Positions 12,122 through 23,346 of a stretch of DNA of 64,000 bases are shown here, one piece after another. Both the position numbers and the translations under genes were made by a program. Where the stretch lies: NCBI GenBank assembly GCA_959347315.1, contig OY365810.1, positions 12,985,597 to 13,049,596 of the forward strand, written 5' to 3'. Under the pieces are notes generated by a model. It worked only from the letters and a program-made list of their open reading frames with translations. It made no database searches and had not been told where the DNA came from. This DNA is from Bimastos eiseni (Eukaryota; Annelida; Clitellata; Crassiclitellata; Lumbricidae). Numbering within the stretch: the stretch's first letter is position 1; every line of letters begins with the position of its first letter.

Positions 12122-12880
12122 TCATTGGCTTCGCTGGCACTTTCAGCCTTCTTGGCATCGGCCCTAGGCCCGTAGCCACTGATATACTCCAGACAAGGAT
12201 TCTGGGAGGAATGCCCAATAAGGACCCTGTCCTGGAGACCTTTCAGGCCAAATAGAACGAAACCAGCGAAGTACCGGAACCAGAAGAAGCTTTGGCTCAC
12301 AAGCAATCAAGATGGAACGACCCGTTGATCGAACTCTGAGTGAAAGACTTTGCCACCACAATGCCTGATTCTCAGAACCGAGCACGTTTCAGAGCAGTGG
12401 CAGCACCACACGCAGGCGACTCGCTCTAAGCCCTACCGATTACCAACTGCGGGCTGAGACTGGACGGTGAATTGCTGAAGGTGGTGGCGGTGGGTTACAG
12501 ACTTAGGTTATCCGTCTGTTTATCTCACGGCAGCCTATGCAGTGCGGCCGGTGCCTTGGTCGAGAAAAACGATATAACGGTCTCTCATATGGTCTGAGCA
12601 TTGGACGCTGGCCGAGACACGTGGTCCTGAACGACCTAATATGTAGGAGTCTAATCAGTACTGGGATCCCCTCGGTCAAAGAGCCGGTGGGCTTGACGGA
12701 AAAAGACCAGACGCACTCACTCATATACCATGGCGGGCGTCGGGCGGGGCGATGTCTGATATGGGACGCGACTGTGTCAGATATATGCCAGAAACTTCAC
12801 AGAGACCGGGCGCATCGGTCGAGAGGGCGGCGAACATCAAGATTCGGAAATACGAGCTAGCCACCACGTAGTCTTCACAC
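12122..12880 (+). mobile_element. LINE ORF2 C-terminal fragment, (ATT)n-tailed family
   Basis: The start matches 18869-18938 at nucleotide level (SLALSAFLAS...DILQTRIL in translation). Downstream are degraded counterparts of the blocks seen intact at 19629-20162: the RLDGELLKVVAVGYRLRLSVC stretch, and EPVGLTEKDQTH...GRRGR-like and WDATV-like regions spread over several frames with stops. It is a dead copy on the plus strand. Confidence 0.7.
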
Positions 12881-13254
12881 CGGTGGTATTCAAAACGTTT
12901 GGCTTCTGCTTTGTAACAACTTGTGTTTTTTGGCTGATCGGAGGTCTTCATTCAACTTCTAGTCTTTCTGCCTTTGAACACCCTAGCAAACAGCCAAAGA
13001 CTCACTCTGCAGAGATTCCCAAGAAGGCTATGTTACGAACCAGTACGCCCGGAACGGAGTAGACCTAGGCAGTCTGATTTTTGTTTGGAATTTCTCCCTC
13101 AGTGGGACCACTGGGGAGAATGAGAAGGCGGAGGATACCGTAACTTCTCCCCATCATCTCAACGCCAACAACGCACTAAAACCAAGAGTAGCGGATCAGG
13201 GATTACCCGATCACCAGCCTATGCCGAGAGCCAGTAACATCGGCATCACGCAAC

Positions 13255-13329
13255 CATGGTTAATGTACGTATCAGGTATTAAACTGACAAGTAAACGCTT
13301 TGATCTTAGCCAAAAGGCCGAGAAGCGAT
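13255..13329 (-). ncRNA. U2 snRNA-like 5' domain (variant or pseudogene)
   Basis: Read on the minus strand from 13329, the first 32 nt match the invariant 5' end of U2 snRNA, beginning ATCGCTTCTCGGCCTTTTGG. After a gap the stem-loop IIa sequence TCAGTTTAATACCTGATACG follows with one change. Between them, the segment that should contain the branch-point recognition sequence GTAGTA is replaced by about 10 unrelated nt. No canonical Sm site or U2 3' domain follows. A TATAAAA lies at -28. It could be a diverged snRNA gene, a U2-headed SINE or a pseudogene; canonical function is unlikely without GTAGTA. Confidence 0.7.
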
Positions 13330-13350
13330 AACGACGTAATCCCAGAGGTC

Positions 13351-13357
13351 TTTTATA
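13351..13357 (-). promoter_or_regulatory. TATA box upstream of the U2-like sequence
   Basis: TATAAAA on the minus strand with its first T 28 nt upstream of the U2-like 5' end, a standard position for a core promoter. No proximal sequence element can be identified without a species consensus. Confidence 0.45.
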
Positions 13358-13359
13358 GC

Positions 13360-14095
13360 GTGTCTGGGCATCTTAAAAAAAGTTTTCAAATGACAAATCT
13401 TACTAACGCTAATAACTATTTAATTCGGTAATTCACAAAAAAGTTACTTTGAAATATGAAATTATACAATATAATGCAATTTATAAGTAAGTCACATGTC
13501 ATAATGAGCATAATAGAATATAAAATAACTGTTTCCAATCTGAGCCTATGTGATCAATTGTTACCATGTGCCGCCATCTAACGACGTCGTTGTTAACTGT
13601 CACATTACAGGGCGCTATACAGGCTTACATCTAATGTAACCAACTTCGCCGCCTAGAAAGTCTGGTCAACCGTACTAGGGATACGGGTTTCGAACTCGGT
13701 TCATCAGCTATGGGCTCCAATGTTTTATCCATGATCCAGGCAGAGAATAAGGTATGAGCGGAATAAGGGAGGTAAGGGCAACAAGGGATGGAAGGCTAGA
13801 ATATGGAAGTGGAGAGGACAGTAAAGCAAAGCAGCGGTCGGTAATGGGAAGAGTTACGGAGTGGGTTCTGCTTCGTCTTTACTTTGACCTTTGGCTATGG
13901 GCCTGTCAGGAGATTATTGGTCTACGCCATGTATACCTAAGAGCAAATGCTCCATTCAAGAAGAAATATGGGGAGGGATATACAATTGTTAAAGGAATTT
14001 TAAAAATTATGGGAGTTTGAAAACGGGAAGGAAGTGAAACTGGATGAAGTTGCTCCTGTGACTTCGGGGAGGGGATCTCTGCGGACGCCCATGTC
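13360..14095. other. No recognisable gene
   Basis: Only short ORFs. A sequence near 13685-13700 resembles a tRNA B box, but no matching A box or cloverleaf was found. Confidence 0.45.
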
Positions 14096-14100
14096 TCTGA

Positions 14101-14690
14101 ACATTCATTCATTACATTCATTCATTCATTCATTACGAGAATTTATGTATAGCATCTCTTTAAGGTGACTACTCAGAGGCGCTCCCTACCCCATCGCGAC
14201 CAAATAAAACAGTCTTAAGATGAGAGATGAATGCCTGAGAGGGAATTCAAGGAAGGGAGCGAAGCGTCAAAGGGAGGCCATTCCAAATCGAGTGTCCCAC
14301 CACTGAGAATGCACGGCTCTGCCTGGTGGTGGCGCGAGCATGAGGAACACAAAGGAGACCCTGGTCAACCGATCGAAGGGAGCGCGTAACCAGAGGTTCG
14401 AGCACTAAGGGTGGGGGTTGCAAAGTTCGATCAGGTAGGCAGGAGCGAGGCCTAGCAAGCATCGCAAAACTAGGGCAGCTATTCGATACTCGATTCGCTG
14501 CCTGAGAGGAAGCCGGCGGAGAGCGTCGCACATGTAGCTGGAGACGTGGTCGAAGTTAAGTATGTGGCCAATGAGCCGGGTTGCAGAGCGTAGGATGCGG
14601 TGCAGGCAGTCCAAACAAAGCAAAAGTGAACCATTATCACTTTGCTTGGGATACGAGGAGTTGGACAAGCGAATCAGAGTTAACGGGCTT
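14101..14690 (-). mobile_element. L2/CR1-like LINE ORF2 C-terminal fragment with (CATT)n tail
   Basis: Minus-strand frames show LPLRQRIEYRIAALVLRCLLG followed, after a frameshift, by SLRSVDQGLLCVPHAR and RAFSVVGHSIWNGLPLTLR, the typical end of L2/CR1-type ORF2 proteins. The 3' end lies against a (CATT)n run at 14101-14140. The element is 5'-truncated and frameshifted. Confidence 0.8.
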
Positions 14691-15049
14691 GGTGCCGTCT
14701 ACTATTTAAATACAGCGTAAAAGGGTGTCCAAGGATCTACTCAACATCTTATTAAACGACATCACCGCCTCTGCCTCTGAATCTAGCAAAAGTGAACCAC
14801 TATCACTTATCATCTGATCGATTAGGGTTACCATGTATACCGATAATTAAGCAGTTATTGTAATAGGTTAATTGTGGTTTACTGATGTATGCATATTGTC
14901 GTTTGTGGCTAAAATTTTATATTGGGCAGAGATAGAGGAAGGATCAGTAAAATGACTGAACTGTCTCGATGTTTCGCTTGTGAACAGTTGGTGACCTGCG
15001 CTTTGCTTTTGACTAGCGCTTTAGAAATTGAGAGCTTACCATTACGAGC

Positions 15050-15232
15050 GAGAGAGGGAGACAGACGGACAGACAGACAAGACGAAAGGACAGACAGTCA
15101 AAGCACACACGCGGACAGAAAGAAAGACAAGGCAGACGGACAGACAGCCAAGACAAACAGACTGACAGACAGACAAGACAGACGGACGTACATGCATACA
15201 AGACAGACAAACAGACAGACGGAAGTAATAGC
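15050..15232. repeat. (GACA)n imperfect microsatellite
   Basis: Degenerate GACA/GACG tetramers. The open frames in both directions (Thr/Asp/Arg-rich, or Leu/Ser/Val/Cys-rich) are low-complexity artefacts. Confidence 0.9.
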
Positions 15233-15239
15233 AATCTTT

Positions 15240-16750
15240 AACTATTTTCTAAGTCTGGATCAGTCTTGATGGAATAGTCGTCTGGCTATTCATCTGATCA
15301 TGACTTGGTTTGAGGGAACCATCTGTTCAAACCTTCTGCACACAAATTTGTTTCCAGACAGAAGAAGCTGAGCTGTGTAGTGTCGCTGGCGTTGGTGTAC
15401 AGACTTTCATGTCTTGTCCCTCACTCCATTGCGACGTCGATTCAAGCAATAAGAGGTCATAATTATAGATTCGCAGCCAGAGAGGTCATGTCCGACGTCA
15501 CAGGTGATAGAAACTGGTGAAATGCTCCGTGAAAGAGTTCATAGGAAAACTAGCAGATTTCTTGTTTAGATTTTGCAAATAAAGAATGATTATAGTAGTT
15601 CAGAGACAATTGCTTTCACTCCGCAGACTTTTTGGATATCTCTCAAATTCCTCTTTCTATATATGAGATTCTTTAAGTATTTGTCGCCCTAACCTAAAAT
15701 TGGTTGTGTAATCATAGAAAGACCAATCACAAAGTTTATTCACTATTCAGTCTATTGAACCGCTTGCAGATGCATTGCGGGTACATCATAATATGAGCAA
15801 TGGCAATGCAATTAAAAATAGACGTCTTCTGGGCTATGAGAAAATAAGGAGAAATTTAGCAAAAGGTTTTGAGTTATTTTGTCCGTTGCATCTGTTTGAT
15901 GGTTAGAGATCGGTTGGTCTGTTGCCAATAATTCGTCTCTTTTAGTCCTGTTCTAAGCACAAAAATTGTGCGCAAAGGAGAAGGCAAACAAAGAACCATC
16001 GTAACCAACAGCTGTTGCTATTACATTGAATTAACCAAACCATTGCACAATTGCACTGAACACCTCTAACACCTACCATTCCGTGCCTACATTTGTTTTA
16101 TTTTATGATAGATGTCGATATCTAGGCTTTTGCATCTGTATCCCTCAACTCTTCAATTGTATGTCAATAATTGGACCAAGGGTTTCAAATGCCGTGGGGA
16201 CGACTAAGTGGTTTGCAACGAGCTGACCAACATCAAACAACTAAGCAAGGGAGCTCGATGAACGCCATTGTTGCTGCACTCGTGAATAAGTTAATGTGCC
16301 GTGCGATTGGCTTTTGAGTGGCGCTTTAGAAGTTTGAAGATTACGATCACGCGTACAGAGGATGAGGATGCTTTCCGGCTATCTCAACCGCCGGTCCTAG
16401 ATGCTAGAGCAGTCTTCCTCTAGACTGGCCGACTCAGTGGACTCCTTCAAGTTTAAACTCAAGACCCATCTGCATGTTCTCAGAGGCATGACCCGTTTCC
16501 CAGTTGTCTGCGAGGCGCCCTTGTACGGCATGTTTAAGGAAAACCTACCTTCGCAGCCATATAAATCGTCGTTATTATTGTCATTTGAAATTTTTGTATT
16601 ACAACAGTTCTAATGATAAGAGCATACAAACTTCAGCACTACAGTGTTACACGTCGAAAAAGAGAGCCAACCAGTCAAAAAGGACATGTGCAAAATTAGT
16701 TATATCAGTGCGTAACTGGTAATTATGTAGATTGTACTTTTGTATTTTAA
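15240..16750. other. No recognisable gene
   Basis: A short plus-strand frame at 16401-16613 with DSFKFKLKTHL is reminiscent of the last residues of some LINE ORF2 proteins, but too short to assign. Confidence 0.4.
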
Positions 16751-16755
16751 ATCGG

Positions 16756-17160
16756 TTTTTATAACTATTTGATTGTCGTCTCCGGTAGGCTGTTGAACGT
16801 GCCTCTGAACGCTACGGCGTTGAATATTTGGGTGCACGGTCTCCAAGGGGTCTCCCGATACGGCGGTCATGCGGCGACCCAACTTCATCTCGCTTCCAGC
16901 GTGATTGACGGGACCCAGGGATTCGAATGCCAAGGAACGAAATCATGTGTGGCGGGAAAGTTGAATATTTGAATACTTCCGGTCCTCGGCATGTTCGGCT
17001 GCGACCCAGGCACTGCAGAGGACAGGTGGATGTAGGAGGCGGCGCATGTGTGGATAGTTGTTGCACCAAAGCGATGTACCTGCTTCTCTTCCAAGGGATC
17101 AGTGTTGCGCCAACCGGTCTCTTTCCGTCGCTCCGGATCAGACTCTGTGGCTCCTTCAAA
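16756..17160 (-). mobile_element. LINE ORF2 C-terminal fragment, (ATT)n-tailed family (diverged)
   Basis: Minus-strand translations in more than one frame give EPQSLIRSDGKRPVGATLIPW, then ESLGPVN and KLGRRMTAVSGDPLETVH, then IQRRSVQRH. These correspond in order to the DGKRPDG, ETFGPLN, TGRRLS..TGD and RFNAVAF blocks of the copies at 19.2-20.2 and 56.9-57.7 kb. Frameshifts show it is dead. The first ~115 bp are repeated at 17829-17943. Confidence 0.75.
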
Positions 17161-17264
17161 GATGGAACGTCTGCTTTTATATTTTATTCACCTCCTCGTG
17201 GTGGTCTCTTGGCAAGCAGATTGGCAACCATCGTCCTTATATTTTCAAAATTCAAGACATCATT

Positions 17265-17330
17265 GTTGTTGTTGTTGTTAATATTATTATTATTATTATC
17301 ATTATTATTGTTATTATTATTTTTTTTGTG
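17265..17330. repeat. (TTG)n and (ATT)n microsatellite
   Basis: Runs of TTG then ATT triplets between two minus-strand LINE fragments; probably a retrotransposon tail. Confidence 0.8.
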
Positions 17331-17344
17331 CCCGAGGTATTAAT

Positions 17345-17600
17345 AATCCCTCAGGCGATACAAACAATATCCGGAGATGTGATGATTTTCTGGAACGGCA
17401 ACTCACTCGGCAGTGTGTGGCAGGGCAAATGTGCCTCTGAAGGCAACCGCATTAAAGCGTTGGATTGCGGTAGCTAGGCGTTGGAAAAGATAAGATGTCT
17501 CTCTAATATCTCCAGTACTTAGTGTTAAACGTTTACCCAGATCCTTAATAAAGTCTAGTCCATTGATGTTAATGGGGCCTAGGGTCTCAAAACCTTATTA
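17345..17600 (-). mobile_element. LINE ORF2 C-terminal fragment with open frame
   Basis: The minus strand is open over about 60 codons and reads FETLGPINI...DLGKRLTLSTGDIRE... and RFNAVAFRGTF. It is the same C-terminal block as in the other (ATT)n-tailed copies and less decayed than its neighbours. Flanked on both sides by (ATT)n. Confidence 0.75.
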
Positions 17601-17609
17601 TTATTATTA

Positions 17610-17688
<79 letters not shown>

Positions 17689-17702
17689 TATTATTATTAT
17701 AC
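17597..17702. repeat. (ATT)n microsatellite
   Basis: About 35 near-perfect ATT triplets with a few interruptions. Confidence 0.95.
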
Positions 17703-17735
17703 AAGTGACTAGTTTGGTGCTGACAGGTCACATAT

Positions 17736-17943
17736 GGTATTATTCCTCATTGGCATTGCCAACGGATCTGTCATCATGTCATCTGGGTCGCCGCTTGTCA
17801 GGTGCTTATTATTATTATTACTATTAATTTTTATAACTATTTGATTGTCGTCTCCGGTAGGCTGTTGAACGTGCCTCTGAACGCTACACGTTGAATATTT
17901 GGGTGCACGGTCTCCAAGGGGTCTCCCGATACGGCGGTCATGC
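17736..17943 (-). mobile_element. Two short LINE 3'-end fragments separated by (ATT)n
   Basis: 17736-17806 matches the 3' end also seen at 19235-19310 and 56858-56930. 17829-17943 matches 16756-16870. Both belong to the C-terminal region of the (ATT)n-tailed LINE family. Confidence 0.7.
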
Positions 17944-18006
17944 TATTGCATCTGCTCTACGGCGGTCATGCTATTGCACCTGCTCTACGGCGGTCATGCC
18001 ATTGCA
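17930..18006. repeat. 27-bp tandem repeat, about 3 units
   Basis: The unit CTACGGCGGTCATGCTATTG plus seven bases is repeated almost exactly, straddling the end of the minus-strand LINE piece and the start of the plus-strand reverse transcriptase fragment. Confidence 0.8.
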
Positions 18007-18995
18007 CCTCACTTCCTCCTGGTGTACCAGGAGGATGTGAGGCAGCAGTACACGCAACAAGACGATTTTTGAACAGTTTAGACAACGAAACAATCATAGC
18101 CAAAATAGATTTCTCTAACGCATTCAACAGCCTATACAGACATGAAATGTTGACAGCATTATATAACATTCTTCCTGAACTGGCACCTTTTTGCAATCTA
18201 GCTTACTTGGAACACTCACATCTTAAATACGGTCGATACTGTGTCTTGTCCCAAGTGGGGCCCCAACAAGGCGACCCTTTGGGTCCCTTACTCTTCTGTC
18301 AACCTCTACAGCCCATCCTCATCCAAATGAAATCGCCGCTCACAGTGGGTTTTCTGGACGACCTAACAGTAGGGGGCAGAGCGGAAGAGGTTGCGGAAGA
18401 TATAAACAGACTCGAAACCGAATGCGAAAAACTCGGCCTTTTCCTAAATCGAACAAAATGCGAGATCATTTCGACTTCTGCTGATATTCAGAGAGACTTC
18501 GAACCATTAAAACATTTCAGATGGACTAAACCTTCAGAGGCCACACTCCTAGGCGCACCTCTGTCAACGGATACGGCCTTGACGAACACTTTGAATGCGC
18601 GCACAGTGGAGCTAATGCGCATGATGGAAAAACTAACGTCCACCGCCACACATGACGTCCTCATCTTGCTCCGATACTCGCTGAGTGCCAGCCGACTATT
18701 ATATACCCTCAGAAGCTGCCCATGCGAAGGCCACAAAGGACTGGAGGAGTATGACAAGGCCTTGAGGGTGGGCCTCGCTGAGGTGCTTAATCTTGTTCTC
18801 ACCGACGAGGCATGGCTCCAAGCCACCCTACCCATCAAAAGAGGAGGACTGGGCATCCGATCAGTGGTTTCGCTGGCACTTCCAGCCTTCTTGGCATCGG
18901 CCGCAGCCACTGATATACTCCAGACAAGGATTCTGTGAGGAAAGCCTAAAAAGGATCCTGCCCTGGAGATTCTTCAGGCCAAATGGAGGGAAATC
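18007..18995 (+). mobile_element. LINE reverse transcriptase domain, open reading frame
   Basis: A long open frame (about 17940-18938) encodes reverse transcriptase motifs: IIAKIDFSNAFNSLYRHEML (finger/palm motif A with Asp), QQGDPLGPLLFC (motif B) and FLDDLTVGG (the FxDD catalytic box, near 18352), followed by LGAPLSTD and the SLALPAFLASAA block. The frame stops at 18936 and the sequence runs into (ATT)n at about 18996, so the C-terminal part seen in other copies is missing, as is the endonuclease. Catalytic aspartates are retained, making this one of the younger copies. Confidence 0.85.
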
Positions 18996-19003
18996 AGAGG
19001 GAA

Positions 19004-19068
<65 letters not shown>
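18996..19068. repeat. (ATT)n microsatellite
   Basis: Perfect ATT repeats directly after the reverse transcriptase fragment. Confidence 0.95.
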
Positions 19069-19138
19069 GGTCTTCAATGTTAATTAATGGTGATGTCGTT
19101 CGGAGTAGCCCTGCTCGTTGGACTCCTGAGCCGCGAAA

Positions 19139-19214
<76 letters not shown>

Positions 19215-19222
19215 TTATTATA
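19139..19222. repeat. (ATT)n microsatellite, tail of the following minus-strand LINE
   Basis: Near-perfect ATT triplets abutting the 3' end of the minus-strand LINE fragment at 19235-20262; on that strand it is an (AAT)n tail. Confidence 0.9.
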
Positions 19223-19234
19223 ATGTCACATATA

Positions 19235-20262
19235 GTGCTATTCATCATTGGCATTGCCAACGGATCTGTCATCAGGCCATCTGGGTCGCCGCTTGTCAGT
19301 GGATTGTAATCGTGGCATAGTGCCCTGAAAAGCCACCGCATTGAAACGTTGGATCAATGCCGACAAGTTCTGGAAAACGAAGTTTATCTCTCGGGTGTCA
19401 CCGGTAGTTGTCGAAAGTCGTCGACCAGTGTCAGACAGAAAGGCGAGGCCCTCACTATTGAGGGTCCGAAGGTTTCTATAGCGATTGGAACAAAAGTGTA
19501 TTTCTTTTCTAGCTCAGAATATTTTGTGTGTTTCCTTGTGGCGCTATCTCCGCCGCTTCTCCAGCTGTGGAAGCTGTCTCGGGGATATAAGAAGCGGCCA
19601 CTGTGTCCACCACCGTCGCGTCCCAAAGTCAGGCCCGCTCCCCACTCCACGGTATCAGGGTCTGCCCGTCCGGTCTCTTTCCATCTAATCTGGAAAGACC
19701 TGACGGTTCCTTGACCGCTGGAATACCGGCTCTGTTGAGGCTGCGATGGATTAGGTCGTTGATATTACAGTGTCTTGCTTGACGGCCAAAACCCAATGAA
19801 CAGGACATGCCATGTGCGCCTATGGCAGAGACGAAGGCGCCGCATGCGCAGGTGTGCGGCTCGCAGATGGCCACTCCTAATCGTGGGCCGACCGCCACCC
19901 TCACGGTATCGTCCTCCAGTCTGAGAACGCGAGAAACGAGCGGGAGAGCGTATAGCCAGTCCGAGACGTGCGGTGACTGCAAGGCCCTTAGTCTCTCCTG
20001 GTCGTAGGGATCCTGTAGCTTTTCTTCTAGTGCAGACAGAACCGCGTTTAACAGCGGTCTGTCAAAGTGGGCTGGTTTATGGCCTGGGGTCGTCGGGGCA
20101 GAGGCTTCGGTAAGCTGAAGCCAGGTAGGCATCGCCGAGTGGCATGCCGAGTCCGATTTCACCGCTACTGATTCTAAGATGAAGGACTGGATCTGGAGAG
20201 TGCCCGCGGCTGAAGCCAGAATGGCGGGAAGTGCCAGCGAGGACGCCCTCCTAATTCCTAAC
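19235..20262 (-). mobile_element. LINE ORF2 C-terminal region, (ATT)n-tailed family
   Basis: The minus strand is open from about 20162 to 19629 with a conserved C-terminal domain: LNAVLSALEEKLQDPYDQER, LQSPHVSDWLYALPL, LRLEDDTVRVAVG, CEPHTCACG...HGMSC (a possible Cys/His metal-binding cluster), RHCNINDLIHRSLNRAGIP and DGKRPDGQTLIPW. Further on are YTFVPIAIETFG and the end of the ORF. Upstream (20220-20262) the RRASSLALPAILASAA block joins it to the reverse transcriptase part seen at 18.0-18.9 kb. Very similar to 56868-57690. The domain's role is not known to me. Confidence 0.8.
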
Positions 20263-20422
20263 TATTATTGTTATTGTTATTATTATTATTATTATTCCTC
20301 AAAGTAGTTCTCATCCCAAAGGTGAACAAAATAAAAAAAATTCCGGTGACTAATTATTATTATTATTATTATTTTATTATCATCTTTATCCTTATTACTA
20401 TTATTATTACTATTATTATTAA
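20263..20422. repeat. (ATT)n-rich microsatellite
   Basis: Two clusters of ATT/ATG triplets separated by about 60 bp of other sequence. Confidence 0.85.
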
Positions 20423-20859
20423 CACGCTGTCTTGGATTTCGGAAATATAAGGACGATGGCTGCCAATCTTCGCCATGCAGTCAATCAGCTGCATTGACTG
20501 CACGCCCAGAGACCACCACGAGGAGGTGTTGGCAAAGGTCTCCGTAGTCCGTTCATATTAGCTCCCAAGCAGTAGAATTTCATCGCCATGGTGGCATTAC
20601 CAACGAAAGTCCAATTTTAGAATTTTGTCAAATTGAGTAATTTGCTTTAACTTGGATGAAAATGCAAGACAAACAAAACGCGACATGAGGCAAATCAGAG
20701 ACAGAGAATAAGTAGAAAGAGCAACAAAAAAGATCGGGAATGACGGACTACACAAAAGTATGGTCTATGAAGCAAAACCATTTGAGAGAGTGAATGACAG
20801 AGTGAATGAAATCACTGCCTGTAAGTGAGAATTTTGGGCCAAAAGACAGGTCAGCGAAA

Positions 20860-21135
20860 GAGTTACAGCAGGCGAGAGAGGCAGATAGATGTAATAGGAT
20901 AAAGGCAGAGAAAGAAAGAAACAGAAAGAGAGAGTGAGGCAGACAGAAAGACAAACAGATAGATAAACAGACAAAGAGAAGGACAGACCGACCTACCGAC
21001 AGACATACAGATAGACAGATAGACAGAGAAACAAAGAGACGGATAGACAGACAGAACTACAGACAGACAGACTGACTGACTGACTGACAGATAGACAGAC
21101 CGATAGATTTACAGAGCAGAGAAAGAGAGACAGAT
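20860..21135. repeat. Purine-rich (GAGA)/(GACA)n microsatellite
   Basis: Degenerate GAGA then GACA/GATA tetramers. ORFs across it are low-complexity artefacts. Confidence 0.85.
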
Positions 21136-21267
21136 TAGTTGGATGGATGGCCTTTAACGTCTAATAACGCTAAATGAATGACTATTCGTCGGCTTAAAGA
21201 ATGCTACGCCATAATGGAAAACCAAACTTCTTGAGAAACTTGCAATGAATGGACTACCCAAATGTAA

Positions 21268-21400
21268 TTATATATACATATGTACATATATATATAATAT
21301 GTGTATGTGCAGGTGTGTGTGTGTGTGTGCGAGCTGGTGTGTTGCAGGTGTGTGTGTGAGCTTTGGTGTTTGTGGGTGTATGTGCGCGTTTGTGTGTTTG
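21268..21400. repeat. (TA)n and (GT)n microsatellites
   Basis: A short TATATA run then interrupted GT repeats. No gene seen. Confidence 0.85.
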
Positions 21401-21974
21401 ACAAATGTGATGCATTTGGCTCATCACATTTATCAAGCAAGCAGTTGGAAGAAAGTTCTGTCTTGAACTCAGATCTGAGGTCAACACTCAACTCTCTTCG
21501 AACTCCTCAACCTACCCATTTCAGACTAAAATGCAGAACATTCCTTCAACTGCATCTACAGGGTTAATAAGCTGGTGCCTTACGCTTGGCTTTCAAATGT
21601 TTCTTCAGAAGTTTTGAGTCCACGACTAAGTTTCCAGTATATATGACGGCGTGCTCTTCTTTCTTTCGCGATGCAATTCAATGATAATTATTCGTTGCTG
21701 AATTATTGATGTGTGGAGACAATTCACAGAAGTTGATCAATTAAGACTCACGGATTCTAACTTACGCTTTCAGCAGTCGCCGAAAACGACCTAAAGTAAG
21801 ACAACATCTGAAGCATAAGACAGAAAGAAAACGAGAATTACATTGCTAGAGAGATAAAAAAAAACGAGAGCAAAACAGATAATGAGTAGAACTAAGAGTA
21901 ATACAGTGAGACGGATCTGGGAAAACACAGAGAGTGCACCCGAAAAAGGAGACAAAGAGCATAGAAGTCATCTA

Positions 21975-22255
21975 ACCCAATATGATGATGATGATGAATG
22001 ATTGTGAATGATGTGGTGGTGGTGGTGATGATGATGACGATGATGATAATGATGACGATAATGATGATGATGCACTATGAGCTTGAAGGGGAGGTCCATT
22101 TGACCGTACGCCGTCCGGGAATGAGGTGAGTGAGGTGGTTTCACGTTGCCAAAATCAAAGACAATGTCCAAGGTCGCTACGCAGTGACTTGAGGTGAGTT
22201 CTAACCTGCGAGCCTTCGGTTGCAAAGCACAGAACATACCACTAAGCCACCGCTA
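21975..22255 (-). mobile_element. tRNA-derived SINE with GAT/ATC microsatellite tail
   Basis: On the minus strand, from about 22254, GGTGGCTTAGTGGTATG fits a pol III A box and GCAGGTTAGAACTC (about 40 nt further) fits a B box, the arrangement of a tRNA-like SINE head. A body of about 100 nt follows, ending in a (CAT)n/(CAC)n simple repeat at 21975-22075. It cannot fold as a full tRNA by eye, so it is a SINE rather than a tRNA gene. Confidence 0.6.
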
Positions 22256-22259
22256 TGAC

Positions 22260-22815
22260 GCAATGAATTCTATAGCGCCGTAAAAATTATTATCATTGCC
22301 TAGAATATCAATCGGTTGTCGCTTCATATCAAATAAGCATTGAATACGCTTTGATGACTCCTATTAACTAAAGAATCTAGGAGCAAAGCGACGCTGGATA
22401 ACAGAGTTAAATGTAAAGCCAATTGAGGACTTACTATGGTCCTTCCCTTGAGGGCCTGTACATCGGGCAGTGCGTCTCCTCCTCTACCCGTCGCTGACCA
22501 TGACAATCGACCAGGTCCTCGGTGTCGTCCCATGACATGTGCAGGCATCTCAAGGCGTGTATGATGGTTTCCGGTCAATAAAACAGACAAAACAGTGAGG
22601 TATTAAGTCGTAGGCCAAATCAAGGAAGAGAGTGAGAGAAACGCTATGGAGAGAATGACTTGGAGTAGGGTAGATTGAAAGAAAAGAGGGAAAACAAGAT
22701 GCAGTTTTAGACAGAGTGATATAGACAGCTAAACAGATACCTAGATAGGGAGTAACGTGGACTGAAAGGCCGGAAACAGACAGACGAAACCAAAGAATCT
22801 GAAGAAAACAAATGA
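22260..22815. other. No recognisable gene
   Basis: Unassigned intergenic sequence with short ORFs only. Confidence 0.4.
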
Positions 22816-22825
22816 AACAGAAAGC

Positions 22826-22925
22826 AGACAGACAGACAAATAGACAGACAAATAGACAGACAAATAGACAGACAAATAGACAGACAAATAGACAGACAAA
22901 TAGACAGACAAATAGACAGACATAT
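22826..22925. repeat. 12-bp minisatellite (GACAGACAAATA)n
   Basis: About eight near-perfect copies of a 12-bp unit. Because 12 is a multiple of three, the minus strand gives a periodic LSVY-type frame with no biological meaning. Confidence 0.95.
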
Positions 22926-23346
22926 CTATGACATGGGAAAAAGAGGAAATAAAAATGTACGCAGAGTGACTTAAAAAGTAAGTAAAGGGGATTTGTGGAG
23001 CGGAAGTAACGTTACGGCTATAGGCTCAGCGCAAGACATTAGAGGAGGTAAAGAAGAAGGCGAGCACTACGTTTGGCCAACAGTTGACGGTATCACGTGT
23101 CTCGATAGAAATACTGCTGCCATTTACAACTTGAAGGCATCATGCAGGTATAGAGTAATGTCAATTGCCACAGTAGCTCTACCTGTGTAGAACTGTGTTA
23201 CCTTGAGTAGAGTATGATTCCTTGAGTGAAGAGTTTCATTTGGCCAGCGGTTGACAGCATCACATGTCTCAACGGAAGTACTGCTGCCGTAGTCAACTTG
23301 AAGACGTCAGGTATCGCTCCATGTCAGATGCCACAGTAGCTCTACC

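Noticed and set aside
13680..13705. tRNA B-box-like sequence GGGTTTCGAACTC
   Set aside because: No A box or cloverleaf at the proper distance on either strand.
14922..15269. Charged 115-codon ORF with an antisense Cys/Leu/Val-rich ORF
   Set aside because: Product of (GACA)n repeats, open in both directions.
22184..22254. A functional tRNA gene
   Set aside because: A and B boxes are present but the acceptor and anticodon stems do not pair, and the body and simple-repeat tail fit a SINE.
22826..22925. Possible CRISPR-like array (regular short repeats)
   Set aside because: The 12-bp units are contiguous with no spacers, and the context is a eukaryotic genome.
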